The notes: generated by a model from the sequence alone, not told the origin. Shown: positions 22,752 to 35,097, numbered from the stretch's first letter. The stretch: DNA of 64,000 nt from Aplectana chamaeleonis (GCA_029168955.1 JAPDOI010000134.1:1054001-1118000), one strand, 5' to 3'. Made by a program: numbers and translations.

Positions 22752-25574
22752 CTCGAATTTTTCATCGTGTGTTCTACTTAATGCCAGGAGTTTGGTTAAC
22801 AAATTAACTGAATTTCACTAGTTTGTTTCTGTTTCTAAACCGCACTTCATTTTTGTAACTGAAACTTGGTTAAACTCAAAAGTGTCTACCACTGAAATTA
22901 TTTCTGATTTTCCGTATAGAGTCATGAGGAAAGACAGAGTTGGCAGAAGAGGTGGGGGGATATGTGCTTTAATTCAAGACCATATTGATTTCAAGCAGTT
23001 TACCTTCAATTCACCAAACATGTCAGCTGATGTTATATGTTTTGACACCCTGGGGATTTCTATCGAGTATATTCGATTTATCATCGTTTATCGTCCTCCA
23101 AAACAAAATTCCTTCGAAGATGAAGAACTCTGCAATCTGCTCTCTGATTTGTGTTCCGGTTTCGATAACATTGTCCTTGTTGGTGACCTGAACTTAGATG
23201 TCGATTGGTCGAGCGATCCCCCGGTTGCGCGTTCTCACAAGTTTGAACGTTTCTTATCCCTGTTTTCCTCTGTTGGGCTTAAGCAACACGTTCGAGAACC
23301 CACGTGTGGTACATTTGTACTTGACATAGTTCTGTCATGAAATACTTTGAGTTCCGATGTTGTTATCAGTCCACCTCTTGGTGCTTCTGACCACAACATA
23401 GTTACCTTCAAAATCGAGAAATCGTTTAGAACTTCTGTAATTGGTACGAAAAAAGACTTCTTGGCGGCGAATTCTAGAGAAATAAATGCTAAGCTCGATG
23501 AGATTGACTGGTTCTCAGTTTTTGATAACTACGAATCTATTGATGATGTTTACGACCGTTTTCTGCTCGTGTTGCATGAGTTAGTTGATAAGTTTGTTCC
23601 AACACGAAAAATTGCGCGTGTACAAGAAAGTTATCCAAAACACGTTCGCAACCTTTACCGTCATAAAGAGAGATTATTCAATGCTCTAGATGATCCGCTT
23701 GAATCTGAGGAATGCAAAACGGTTAATAAGAATCTGAGTTATCACCTGAAACGTTATCTTGATTATAAAGAACGAAAACTTTCCACTAGTCCCAACATGA
23801 AGAAGCTCTATGCCTACGTCAGTAAACGTGTGGGTAAAAAGAACAATTCGACGTGCTCATATGGTTCAGATGGAGGTGTCCTCACTACTGCGGAAGATAA
23901 AGCCAATGCATTGGCTGACTTTTTCGCAAGTGTTTTCACACCTCCATGTCAATCTAACGCAAACTTCCTGACATATGTTATCCCTGATTGCCCCTTACCA
24001 GTGATTAATCCTTCACTGGTCCGTAGGTACTTGCGTAAAGTTAAGGCCTCTTTTTCGATCCCTTCGGACAGAATTCCTGCAATTTTCTATAAAATGTTCG
24101 CTGAGAAAATCTCAATCCCTCTGTGTCACATTTTCAACATCTCGCTTATTACTGGCCAGGTTCCCGCTTTGTGGAAGAGATCGATAGTTACTGCAATACC
24201 TAAAAGCTCTTCTGCTTCATCACCTAATGAATTTCGACCTATAAGCATTACACCAAAGCCTTGCAAAGTCATGGAAAAAATTTTGAAAGTCTGTTTTCAA
24301 GATTGGCTAGACAAATTTAATGTTATCCCTCCTGAACAGTTTGGTTTTGTTAAAAACTCTTCTACTTGCTTGCAACTTCTAGAATGTAATCACTCTTGGA
24401 TTGGTGCACTAAGCTCGTCACAAGCTGTTGATACTGTTTACTTTGATTTTAGCAAAGCATTTGACAGGTAGCTTACTCAGAAAATGCGAAAGTATAGGGT
24501 TCAGGGGAAATCTATTGAGCTGGCTCACATCTTTCCTTTTTGAGCGAACTTTTGTTGTTAACTGTAATGGCACTTTCTCTAGAACGCATTTTTGTACATC
24601 TGGAGTCCCTCAAGGCGGAGTACTTTCACCTCTTCTGTTCAATATATACACCTCAGATCTCCCGGCCTTCCTGAAAATAAACCAAGATATGTGCATATGC
24701 GGACGATATCAAGGTTTATACAATTTCCGGCGACAGTAACAGACATATTATCCAATCAGGAATGTGTAGTGCGATTGAGCGTATGTCTATCTGGGCTAGT
24801 AATTGGGGATTAAAGCTCAACTCAAGTAAAACGTATCTGCTTTCTCTTGGCCAAAACTCTTCGAATTTACGGAGCGAATCTCCTGATGGGGTTGCTTTGC
24901 CAGAGATACTTACTCAAATCCGCGATCTTGGAGTCATCGTAACCAACACTCTTGATTGGGAAACACATATAGACAATATCGTTTCCAAAGCCATGCGCTG
25001 CCTTTATAGCTTGCTCAGAACGGTTAAAACTAGTGATACTACCGTTCTGATAAAACTTTACAAAACATATGTGTTACCTATTTTGGAGTATTGTAGCCAA
25101 GTTTGGAACCCCTACACTAGAAAGCTCATAAACAAGATAGAAAAGGTCCAGATGACTTTCACAAGGATCGTTTATTTCCGTGCCTTTCCTGATCCCAGCT
25201 ATCCTCGAAACGTGCCATCATACAGAATTCGCTTGAGAGAGCTTGGTTTAAGAAGTCTTTTGTACAGGCGGACCTATGCCGACATTGTCATGGCGTTCAA
25301 AATACTCAGAGGAGAATTTCGCCTCCCTGCTTCCAATTTTTGGCATTTCAGGCCCTCTTCTCTGAGAAGACCTAGTCTTAATATCGATACTTCCAGACAT
25401 AGACGACGTAGTGTTCTCAAGAGCAACAAATACAGCAACTCATGCTTTCATCGAACATCTGCGTGGTTGAACAAGCTGCCAATTGAACTTTTGCAGAAAC
25501 CAAGCACTTCTGTTTTCAAAAAGGCTCTCATAAAGCTTGATTTCATGGAATTGATAGGCGTGCCTGATGTGTAA
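22752..25574 (+). pseudogene. CR1-like LINE endonuclease/reverse transcriptase, broken
   Basis: The N-terminal endonuclease (APE type) shows LLNARSLVNKL, FVTETWL, RRGGGICALI, VGDLNLDVDW and ASDHNIVTF. The reverse transcriptase shows EFRPISITP, FGFVKNSST, YFDFSKAFDR, SGVPQGGVLSPLLFN and AYADDIKVYT, so the catalytic YADD is retained. Lesions: TAG at 22819-22821, TGA at 23338-23340, a frameshift near 24465 and a second near 24700. The C-terminus runs to a stop at 25572-25574. It would copy element RNA at nicked target DNA, but this copy cannot make a full protein. Confidence 0.85.
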
Positions 25575-26255
25575 CTAGTGTTCCATTTATAGGCCTTCTC
25601 TTTATGTGCTTGCCCCCAGTTTGCTAAGATGTTTTTTTTTCAACTATCAATTTCGATAGAGCAACCACTTCCAAACTCAGAAATTTCTTTGAAAATGAAT
25701 ATCGGCTCCAGCGATTAAATGCCCAGTAGACTTCGTGTTTGTGCACTGCAAAAACCACAGTCTAGAGCTGGAGGTACAGGTCAACAAGGGGAATGGTTTA
25801 CCATTGCCTGCTTGGGTCTGGGTCTTACGCCTGAGGTTCGTACCAGATCAAAGAGGCACCTCTATTGGCCCGCCCCAGAATAGCTTCGGCTAGTTGCGTT
25901 GCCCAGGCTGATCGTATCCTCTGTGTTCTAAGCCTACACACTTTTTGTGAAATCATTTGCATCCAGAACACGTTTTTTCAACATATCACTGGAAAGGAAA
26001 TTGCTGATACTGAACACAGTTTTCAAAAAAATACTGATCTGTTATTTAGTCGTAGTGGCTGCGTTTTTTTCTGCTTTCTAGCAAGCACGTGGAGCTCTGT
26101 TGATTCTTTGTTTACTGATTGTTTTGTGTTTCTCCTCATTTGCGTGGTTGTTTTTGGTTGAGTCGGAAAAGTCGCAGTCGACTTTTTTGTTCGTTGCTTT
26201 CCTGTCGATTGCGCACCATTACTGCAAAATAAATAAATAAATAAATAAATAAATA

Positions 26256-27020
26256 TTCTTGTGTCGAGGGTACAAGGGTGCAAATTCTACGCGTATTCTA
26301 CGTAAAAACGAAGGTTAAATTCGATATATTGATCTCTCTGTCGCGAAGCTCGTATATTCTCGCTATAATTTTGTAGCGAGAATCTGCGGATTTAGCGACA
26401 GCCTGTGTTGTGATGCAAACTCACACCAGCGCTGGCTACGCGCAACGCAGGAATGCCGTTCAAACAGAGTTAGTCCAGTCATCTCACTGAGTGATTACTC
26501 GACACTGTGGCTGGCCGTGGAGGGTGACCCGGTGTCGCTCTCTGAGGATAATTTTGACATTAGGATGCTGCAGGCCGTGGGGAAGAAACGGCGATGCTGT
26601 CGATCGCAGCTGGGATCGCCTTTCTAGTACGGATCAGGACTGGGTGGGTCGATCGACCCAGTGCCGTAGCGAGAATTTACGTAGAATATGCGGGCGCTGT
26701 AGCTAAAATTTTACCAACTGAGGCTAAACTTTCCGTAATTTACGTAAAATCTCGGCTCGACATTAGACTAGATGCCTCCGAAAACCTGGGCATCTTCGGT
26801 TTCCGTGTCAGGCATCTAGCTACGCGCTGTCAGAGTACACTATCGCTCGTCAGAGAGCGCGCGAGCTCTTTGCAACAGTACCGTAATTACAAACCTGGCT
26901 GTTTCAGAAACTTCTTTTGTTCTCAATGAATACCCCCTGTGAATGCCTCCGTTGGGTAGCCCTCAACGCCAGGATCATGAGTATCATCCTATTGCCACTC
27001 TAAGTTGAGTTTAAGGTGAA
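26256..27020. other. No gene recognised
   Basis: No coding region supported. The phrase CATCTAGCTACGCG (about 26814) also opens the window at position 1, so a dispersed repeat may be present. Confidence 0.35.
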
Positions 27021-27029
27021 TTAATCACA

Positions 27030-27545
27030 AAGTGATGCCGTTCTGCCAACTTGTCGAAGCCGTTCCGCCAAAAGTCGCCGGTTTTGTGTCGAAGAAATTG
27101 TTGCGCCAATTTTCGTCGTCCATTTTACCGTCACAGGTATGATCCCTCACTTGATTTGACATGGAGCGCAAAATTTGATATTCAGTTGGTGCAAGGTCCA
27201 GAGAGTACGGAGAATGCTGAAGAAACTCACATTGGAGCTACACGGCGCAGCTGGACAATGTAGAGCTTCTTGTTCGCTGCCCCGTTCCTTTCAAGCATTT
27301 TCTAGGGTAGCGTGCCTTCCCAGACACACCGAATGCAGATCATGGTCTTTCTCGGGTGGAGATCTTGCTCGACTCTCGGCTTCGGCTTGTTTCCTGAAGC
27401 CGTCCACTCCTTTCTTTGTTTTATATTGACGTAGAGTCACCATATCTCATTTCCCGTGGACCATTCGGTACAAAAAGTGCTGTTTATGACCGCGTGTTGC
27501 TCGATGGCGCGCGAGGTGTTGAGCAGCGATTTGAAGGGTATTGCT
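27030..27545 (-). pseudogene. Decayed mariner-family transposase
   Basis: On the minus strand, in shifting frames, recognisable pieces appear in order: STGNEIW (for TGDEKW), LYVNIKQRKEW, LHPRKTMICI, and SPYSLDLAPTEYQILRSMSNQ. These are the first-Asp motif, the following block, and the last-Asp motif of mariner DD34D transposases. The last Asp position is replaced (LAPTE). Several stops and shifts: a dead copy unrelated in sequence detail to the mariner at 47352. Confidence 0.65.
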
Positions 27546-27659
27546 TTTTCCAAGCCTGAAAAAAAAAAAGCCTGAAAAGAAAAAATAAAATTAAACAAAA
27601 AACAGAACAGTCTTGTAGAGCAAAAAAAGCACATTCTAATGAGCGCAAACACTTTGAAG

Positions 27660-27912
27660 TGCGCACTCTAGTGGAATACCAAGTTCTCCCATTTTTCTGC
27701 TGAATGATTTGAAAAGATCGAGCTTGTTTTGGTACTGAATATGAAATCATGGCACTGGACTCTAGAAGAGTGAGACGTGCTGGTGGCGTATAATTGTCTT
27801 CCGACGTCGCTACTGGCAGGATCAGGTTGGGTCGAGAAGGATTTGTAAGCGGCATCGTTGGAACTAGGACGAAAAAGGTCGCATTGTGCGATATTCCACC
27901 ACCAATGACTCA
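27660..27912 (-). pseudogene. Decayed PB1-like family member (copy of gene H)
   Basis: Minus-strand homologue of 56030-57090. It keeps the promoter heptamer (TGACTCA on plus at 27906-27912), the 5' region and the SEDNYTPPARLTL start region. The equivalent of the start ATG is ACG, and a deletion shifts the frame just after LTL, so the domain is lost. It is useful as the empty site for the TA element inserted at 56124. Confidence 0.7.
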
Positions 27913-28154
27913 TGGTCGATGATTTCTGTCGCGAAAGTGCAGCCAACCAATCCTTGTGCATAGCAATGCCGATTTGGGGCTAATGAAGAGGAATTTAATT
28001 TGATACTTTAGTAAGTGATGTTATATTGTTTACATATAGTATGCACATATCATACGAAAACAGTGATTTGAGAGTCCATCAGACTAGACTTTTCCTTAAA
28101 GGCATCATGAGCGCTCGCAACGGTGGTTGAGATGCAGGCGATGAAGTCACACGG

Positions 28155-28302
28155 TTCAGGGATTCTCTACACACGAAGTAGTCCTGTTTTTGAAGTTCGA
28201 CATGCCACGCTACTCACTGCAAGCGGAGTGTTCCCGAGTGGAATTAGAGCCGCAAAAAAAGCGACAACTCCCCCCTCGGTGTGTAGAAAGCCCCTGTCCC
28301 GG
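28155..28302. mobile_element. hAT-like MITE with exact 8-bp duplication and empty site
   Basis: TCACACGG at both sides (28147-28154 and 28303-28310). The inverted paralogue at about 50600 carries a single TCACACGG, confirming the insertion. Terminal similarity: CAGGGATTCTCTACACAC versus the complement of GTGTGTAGAAAGCCCCTG. Same family as 2764-2920. Confidence 0.82.
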
Positions 28303-29017
28303 TCACACGGCCCATGCTGCGAAGCTTACGCGATTGCTAGCGCCCAAAACGAGTGAAAATGGCTGTGCTTCGGCTACATTGAGCAACGAGAGCGTTGATA
28401 CTCCACCCTTTTTCAATACGGGCCCCGCCTCAGAAACGCACTAGAACTCAACTCTCGGATGCAGTCATTTTGGCTCGTTTTTAATACTTCCAACGGGGTA
28501 ATGCTCCCAGTAAATGCTTCGCGAGTCAACTAGCGCCGTTCTTTAACCAATTTTTTGCTACCTTCCCTATATTGACCTGAACTGAGTCACTTGTCCACCT
28601 CCGGGCTAATACAAAAAGAAGCGTTACTTCCTTCCTTTTAGTGTTGTTTTCATGAGTTCTTCCGTCAGTTCTTGATGCTAACAGCCCCGAGCCTTCGGCT
28701 CATGCCATAAAATTGATATCATTTCTAGCTTGTACTCTGCCTCCAAACAGAGCATTCCGCTCACTGACACCCTTATAGATGGGAACGCGCTTCTTTTTTC
28801 TCTACACCTCCACTCGAAGGCAATCTTTAAATCTCTTCGCATACTTGAGCTGGGATATGACTTTTTTGGAGACTCAATAAATCAGGTTCTCAACCTTTTT
28901 CCAGATGCGGGGACATATTTTGGTGGTTCATTTGTGCTTTTCACTAAATGTAAATGAGCTTGCTGAATATCACAGCGAATATATCACAGTAAATATACCA
29001 TCATCCAGTATTCCAAC

Positions 29018-30159
29018 CAGGGCTGTGCGGAAATCTTTCCCAGGATTTTCGGAAACGGAAACGGAAGAAAAATGGCCAAAAAATGCCGGAAACGGAAATT
29101 CAGAAACGGAAACGGAAGAGACCAGAAAATTGTGGGTTGTCTCATTCACACCTTTCGTCGCTGCTTATTGCTTGCAGCTCTCATTCGATAACTTACGATT
29201 CACTATTCAAACTATATAAAAGCAGCATGAGGTCAAATCCTCGCTCCTGAGAAATCCGCAGAGGCAGTCTCAAAAATTTCCCAGCATATGTGCATATGTA
29301 GGTGCGTCTTCGAAGAAATGTACAGTCTGCCCCCCTGGAAGTCGTCCAGTCTATACCAGGCGTAGATGAACGATTGCGGCCGCTTTGCGTGTTGAAGGCT
29401 TATCAGAAGTCAGTCTACAGATTGTCACCGCCGGCTTTCTGAATTTTTTGAACCTTAATTGCTTACCGGAGCGAATACCCCACGATTAAACTCAAGAAAA
29501 ATAAAGGAAGCTCCTTGGTGAGATTGGGAAAATCATAGAGGATCTGCCTCTAACGCGCAGTGCCGCTGCCCCTGGCCACCTTCACCTGTCTCCGCCCAGA
29601 CTCCGTGCTGGAGGACAGGCTGTAGGCTCTGGTTCATTTCAAGTAAGCTCCTGGTTTCGACTCTCACAGCAAGGAGCGGTCGCTTTTTTGTCTAAACCTC
29701 CTTACCAGTTATATTTCACCGCTCCGCTGCTGGTGATAATCGAAATCGACAGCTCATTAGAGATTTTCCTCAGTTTAGGTGCAAAATAAAACGTCTCGGT
29801 TCTTGTTGCTGTTACGGAGGTAGACAAACGCTTAGGTAAAATTACTGTTGCGGGAAGCGCCGCAAAATTCATTCATTTTCGTTGAAGAAGCTGTCCGGAA
29901 AAATCCCCAAGGAGCGGTCAGATTCCTGTCACGCCTACTTTGTGTCATTATTCTAGGGGACGCAATTTTAGAACCCTGACCTTTACCGAGGATCTCAGCC
30001 AAGGTCAACTTTTCGAGTGAACACAAGAGGTCTAATGTGATTTCTAGCCCCTCATGATGCTTTCAAATACCCCTGCCTAGACCCCTGACCATTACCAGTC
30101 TAGCAATTTTAATTCCGTTTCAGGGCCAAAAAAGTCGGAAACGGAAGCGGAACGGCCTG
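29018..30159. mobile_element. Possible hAT-like element rich in CGGAAACGGAAA repeats
   Basis: Starts CAGGGCTGTGCGGAAA and ends with the complement of CAGGCCGTTCCGCTTCCG. Subterminal GGAAACGGAAACGG repeats occur near both ends. No convincing 8-bp duplication, so the limits are tentative. The rest of the interval holds no recognised gene. Confidence 0.3.
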
Positions 30160-30688
30160 TTTTCCACATGGTCGCCCACTTATTCTCTCTGAGTCACTAC
30201 CGCCTATATGAACCATACTGTACTGTATTTGTTGAAGGCTTAGTTTTTCGGAATAGCGGATAAGTTTAGCGTCACTAAGGACAGATATGGAATTCGCGCA
30301 TATCCAGGACGACTTGCGATAGGCTACGTATGCGATAGCAGGACTAGCCCAAACAAGAATCCATTTTAGGTTCATCATAATCCGTTTTTTAATGGTTTCG
30401 TATTGATCGGATAGCCTCGACACTCGATATTCAAAATGCGGAAACAGGTTTCGGCGCAATATTTATCAAATTCGCCGAAATTTATCACATATTGTAAAAA
30501 AATCTTTACAATACAACATGCCATCAAACAGGGTGCATAATCTACTATAGAGTATCACAAAGTAGTAATGAAATAAGAAAATTTCCAGAGAAGTATGGAT
30601 GCAACCGAATTAAAAATAGCTACTCTTCGTAAGACCATTGAATATTCAAATTTATCTAGCCACTGATAAGTCACCAAATAATGTAAAG

Positions 30689-30744
30689 TTACATATTCGC
30701 GTGACTAGGCGCCACTCGTGCTCCAGACTTCCGGTTCTCATTCC
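30689..30744 (-). other. Candidate terminal exon of the copy at 31670-32105
   Basis: Behind a TTTCAG acceptor on the minus strand. In phase 1 it reads 18 residues (RNENRKSGARVAPSHANM) and a stop. The paralogue at 49013-49068 keeps the same open frame and stop. Confidence 0.5.
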
Positions 30745-31140
30745 CTGAAATGAACAGATGTCTCATTCTGATCGATGAAGTCCTAATTATGTAGCTGTTT
30801 TAGAACATATTTTTTGGGGACAACGGCACAGAAAAACTGCGTGTTAATAGTAGAAAGCTCAAGTGGAGTGAGGGAATTTGATTTTTGACGATTTTTTAAA
30901 CGTTTTCCCTTTTCCGTGAAATTTCCACAGAATAATCTCGTCGCATAACGGATGGACGGAAACCAGAAGCACAATGGCGCAAAGGGATGAACGCTAGCAG
31001 TTATTCCTTCAGAGGAACTTCAACGTTAGGTTACGAGGGATTCGATATACGAGCAAAATATAAGGTCAAGAGCGCCTGACGACAGCGAAACACCGCAAGC
31101 TTTCAAAACAACGTCTAATACGTAGAGTTCGCGCAATAAT

Positions 31141-31261
31141 TTTAGTCTGATGAATGGACGGAGTTGCGACGGTAGATCAGCCCGTGCGAATCGAAGCCCC
31201 ATTCTCCAGTGGGGCCGCCAACCTCACACGGCCAGCCGCGTGGTCCATGCGTCAGACTAAA
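31141..31261. repeat. 121-bp multi-hairpin element, copy 1
   Basis: Outer inverted repeats TTTAGTCTGATGAATGGAC and the complement of GTCCATGCGTCAGACTAAA enclose two or three small GC stems, such as CCCC-ATTCTCCAGT-GGGG. Exactly 121 bp in all three copies (also 43359-43479 and 61325-61445). Similarity extends somewhat beyond both ends, so it may be part of a larger repeat. Confidence 0.7.
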
Positions 31262-31433
31262 TCGAAAACGGAAATCTTATATACAGCTTAGGAATAACTT
31301 TAGAATTGGCGAGTGCGCCTAAACACCAAATTTTTTTCGGATGGATCGCTTCTCGCCTTTGGACGGTTGTTCGATACTAGATTGCCAGCAAAATCGTTAA
31401 AATTTGACTCTCGAGAGTCAGATTTTACAGAAT

Positions 31434-31639
31434 TTGCTCCCGAGTCGGAAGAGTTTCCAGCCGACCTGTTTATTTAGGTGGGTTCTGGAAACTAGAAACT
31501 AAAGAAATTGGAGAATACTGTATAAAAAAGCCACATCGAGTCGGCTTCGGCACTGGAAACTCGACCGACTTGGGCAGGTGCGGCCGCAAAGCGTGTCGAG
31601 ACGCAATTGCGGACCGGAATTTGGCCCAGAAAAGCACAG
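31434..31639. mobile_element. M1 MITE, copy b (left end missing)
   Basis: Retains the right terminus (ending GCACAG) and the internal GAGTCGGAAGAGTTTCCAGC segment; the left 60-bp arm is absent. Confidence 0.75.
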
Positions 31640-31669
31640 TAAACAAAAAAATTAAGGTGATTAACTCAC

Positions 31670-32105
31670 GAGTATTGCGATTGCTACGTTTCCCACAGTT
31701 TTTTGCTGTACAGCTGCAGTAGTGACAGACCATAGAATACCGAGGTGCGAAGAATGTTCAGGTAGAGAGACGGGGGTTCATGAGAGTCCTTGTAGTTCAT
31801 AGAGAACAAAAAAGTTGAAATTCGGAGGTCTATGCTGATACCTGGACGGGAAATGTCCTTTTGGTAAGCCAGGATGCTCAGCCTTCTCCACCTTTTGAAG
31901 CGGTATAGGTGTTCTATAGGCGTTGTCCCAGGATACAACGTCCTCTGCTTCCGCCAACTGATCAGCATCTTTCAAGGACTAGGATTTCTCCAAAACCTCA
32001 TCGTCAACGTAGTACAGACTATCGAATGTGATGTTGCGTTTCCTCAGTTCCTCACTGAACAGCTTCCAAAGCTCGTCCTTGTCTTTGTATGTGATTCTGA
32101 ACCGA
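31670..32105 (-). pseudogene. Truncated two-domain PB1-like copy (E')
   Basis: Minus strand, from within domain 2 (ITYKDKDELWKLFSEELRKRNITF) through linker and Cys motif to the conserved phase-1 donor (ATACTC/GTGAGT) at 31670. Domain 1, start and promoter are absent; there are internal stops and an 18-residue deletion around the DADQLAE region. It lies divergent from the full gene at 32572, about 470 bp away. Confidence 0.8.
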
Positions 32106-32454
32106 ACCCTAATTCTAGCGACGAAGAGACCCCAGATTCGCGTTCAGCGCCCTGAATAACTCCCAGTTGAAAGTTTTGAGCCAAATCCGAAAATTTTACC
32201 CAAACACCCCAAAAATTGCCCGATAGGCCCTTACCTATTCACAAACCTTCGAAAACGCTTATAATTCCTTCCAGCGGTGTCCGCAGCAAAATCCGATGTT
32301 AGATACGGAGACAAAGAGCCAGAATTGACCAGAAAACATTCATCATCTTTGAAATGGTGGGAATGGCCCTGCGAGGTTCCCTGGTGAGCAACACGCGAGT
32401 GAATGACAGAACACAAAAAACCACCACTTGGAATTTTGAATTTTGTTCGTTGGA

Positions 32455-32490
32455 TGAGTCATTTGCCAAACATCGCAGGCGCCGCCCTAG
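32455..32490 (+). promoter_or_regulatory. Conserved promoter module of gene E
   Basis: TGAGTCA at 32455-32461, then AACATCGCAGGCGCCGCCC, 111 bp before the ATG. Confidence 0.6.
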
Positions 32491-32571
32491 AGTCCACCGC
32501 CTCGGTCTATCGAGCGCCCCCTCCTGTGCACGTTACCTTTCCGCGACATTCTTATCGTGTGGTTATCGACT

Positions 32572-33475
32572 ATGAGTGAAGAGCTAACCGTAGAAGTGGA
32601 GGAGTCCGATATTCAACTGCCTTCCAATGAAGTGGAACTAGGCGAGGGATCAGTTGAGCAAGAGCCATGTGCTGGAGACAACAAAACTCTCTCCATTACC
32701 TTGCAGAACTTTGCACCTATGCAGTTCACCATTACCTACAAAGGCGAAGAGGACCTCCACAGGAAGTTCGAGGAGAAAGTCAGGAAACTGAAACTTCCTC
32801 GCGATCAGATCTGTTATGATCGCGATGACGGCGAACGTAGGCGTGTGAAGCGTGAGTATGATCTATTGTATATGGTTTATGATAAATCTGAGGTGACACT
32901 CTATGCATCCCCTCCTGGCAAAGAGCATTCTAAATGCCGCGATCTCAATAAAGGAGAGAATATCGTCAGCTTTAAGCTCCAGCGCCACAGTAAACCTCGA
33001 TTCAGAATCACATACAACGACAAGGACGAGCTTTGGAAGCTTTTCAATGAGGAGCTGAAGAAACGCAACATCACACTCGATAGTCTCTACTATGTTGACG
33101 ATGAGGTTTTGGAGAAATCCGTGCCCTTGAAAGATGCTGAACAGTTGGCCGAATATGCGAAATCGCTTCAGGTCCACCTTCACAGCAAGAGTTGCGCAGA
33201 AGACGCTCTTTCCTTTGAGAACGCCTACAGACCGCCGATACCGCTCCAAAAGAAGAAAAAGGCTGAGCATCCTGGCTCACGGAAAGGTCATTCTCCTAAC
33301 AGGAATCAGCGTAGACCTCCAAATTTCAATTATTCTGCTCCCTATGAACTACAGAGGCTTTGGATGGATCATGGTCATTCTACTTTTCCATTCTTTGCAC
33401 CCTGTTATTCCATGGGCTGTTCTTATTGCGGCTGCTCTGTATACACCTGCGAAAAATGTGGCAATGGCAACTCTC
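32572..33475 (+). CDS. Two-domain PB1-like family protein, first coding exon (gene E)
   Basis: 301 residues plus one base, intact. Domain 1 is about 37-114 (LSITLQNFAPMQFTITYKGE, then FEEKVRKLKLPRDQICYDRDDGE); domain 2 about 130-205 (PRFRITYNDKDELWKLFNEELKKRNITLDS). A basic linker (QKKKKAEHPGSRKGH) leads to GCSYCGCSVYTCEKC, which adds further cysteines compared with gene A. A GTG in frame five codons upstream is ignored. Phase-1 donor CTC/GTGAGT. The paralogue gene F has the same 904-nt exon length once its transposon is set aside. Downstream intron sequence is cut at about 33750 by a foldback element and the satellite array, so the terminal exon may be lost. Confidence 0.78.
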
Positions 33476-33766
33476 GTGAGTTTCCAACAATTAATATTTT
33501 TTATTTTACACGATACCTTTTTGAAAAAAATTACTTAAGAAACAATCTATATGATTGCTCTCGGTTTTCGGCACGTTATACCAGGCGAGAATTTGTAAAT
33601 GCGTAGCATTCCACTGATTCAAATACCATCAAGATCTGTAGAATCTGACTCTCATGCATTCTAGTTCATTCAAGGCATTCTAGTATCGAACAAGCGTCAA
33701 AAGGCGAGAAACAATCCATTCAAAATATTTTAATGTTCAGGCGCACTGGCCAATCCTATTTATTTA

Positions 33767-34384
33767 TTCTATCAAAAAGGGGTCTTCCAAGCGAAAGAGG
33801 TTTGGTTCGCGTCAGAAACGTTCCAACAAAAAGTGAACAATAGGCAAGTAGAATGAGGAGAGTCAACAAAAAGTGAACAATACTCTCTGAGACTGATTTT
33901 CTTGGCCTATACTTCTTAACAGCGAAAACAAACCGTTGCGGTGTTCTACGCGGAAACACTTTGTGGTTCCAAAAATAGTCCTGACTACGCGAGAACCGTT
34001 AAAAGGTATGTGCATGCAAACCTAATACTTACCATCAGAATAGAAGATGATGTCGTAAAGACCTATACAGACGGTTAGGTCTAGCTGTAAGGAAAAGCGA
34101 AACTTTAGAATAGAATTACAGCATTGAGCAAGAGTATTCCCGTAAAATTTCGTGAAACGAATAGAAGCCCTTTTTCCGGAAGACACTAAACTCTTCCTCG
34201 TAAAATACCACAACGGTTTGTTTTCGCTGTTAAGAAGTATAGGCCAAGAAAATCAGTCTCAGAGAGTATTGTTCACTTTTTGTTGACTCTCCTCATTCTA
34301 CTTGCCTATTGTTCACTTTTTGTTGGAACGTTTCTGACGCGAACCAAACCTCTTTCGCTTGGAAGACCCCTTTTTGATAGAATT
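33767..34384. mobile_element. Foldback element with about 195-bp arms
   Basis: 33767-33960 and about 34190-34384 are near-perfect reverse complements (outer ends ATTCTATCAAAAAGG and its complement). The spacer is about 230 bp. No coding content. The equivalent place in the second unit (about 47345) lacks it. Confidence 0.9.
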
Positions 34385-34574
34385 GTTCACTTTTTCTTGA
34401 TATTACGAAGTAATATCTCTGAAAATCTTCAATATTTTCCAAATAGCATGGATTGATATGACATTCAGTAAGTAATTGACTTGTTGCGCGCGCTACAAAT
34501 GACGCACGACTCTCATTCGTCGACGTCCTGATGACGTCATCACATGACCCATGCACTTTGATGACGTCATCAAA

Positions 34575-35097
34575 AAGTAACAAATTTTTTAGTCACTTCC
34601 CCTGTCCCTACTCTACGAAAAAGTACAGCCTACAATGTGTTTTATCGACTAGACCTACCAACTGATAATATCACTTGATATGATAAGCAGTAAAAAATAG
34701 GATTCAATGGTAAACAGTAAGTCACAGACTTGTTAGTGACTTCCCCTGTCCCTTCTCTACGAAAAAGTACGTGTTTTAGCGATTTGATCTGCCAACTGAT
34801 AATATCACTTGATATGATAAGCAGTAATAAGTGAAGTATTTAATGTTAAATAGTAAGTAACAAACTTGTTAGTCACTTTCCTTGTCCCTTCCCATCGAAA
34901 AGTACAGCCTACAACGTGTTTTATCGATTTGATCTACCAACTGATAATATCACTTTATATAATAAGCAGTAAAAAATAGGAATCAATGGTAAACAGTAAG
35001 TCACAGACTTGTTACTAACTCCCCCTATCCCTTCTCTACGAAAAAGTACGTGTTTTAGCGATTTGATCTGCCAACTGATAATATCACTTGATATGAT
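34575..35097. repeat. Satellite array, left part
   Basis: Monomers of about 136 and 145 bp with the phrase CCAACTGATAATATCACTTG. More diverged than the main part of the array. Confidence 0.9.

Larger units (their letters stand above)
22030..26255 (+). mobile_element. CR1-like (Jockey-superfamily) LINE, decayed
   Basis: ORF1, then an endonuclease/reverse transcriptase ORF, then a 3' UTR ending in an (AAAT)n tail at about 26228-26255. The 5' limit is uncertain (somewhere after 21905). Tail microsatellites and lack of a clear target duplication fit CR1-type elements. Two in-frame stops and two frameshifts make it inactive. Confidence 0.82.
28311..31120. repeat. Segment S1, inverted copy of 48650-50640
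   Basis: Reverse-complement matches run through 28320-28900 with 50060-50590, 30100-30490 with 49260-49600, 30640-30750 with 49005-49120, and 30880-31120 with 48650-48860. Each copy lies 3' of a family gene copy (minus strand here, plus strand there), so S1 is the 3' flank of the gene unit. Confidence 0.8.

Noticed and set aside
31141..31261. Hammerhead ribozyme (CTGATGA, GAA-, GTC before the closing stem)
   Set aside because: The GAAA core is GAAG or AAAA in two of three copies, stem II does not abut the core, and the CTGATGA lies in the terminal inverted repeat; coincidence is more likely.
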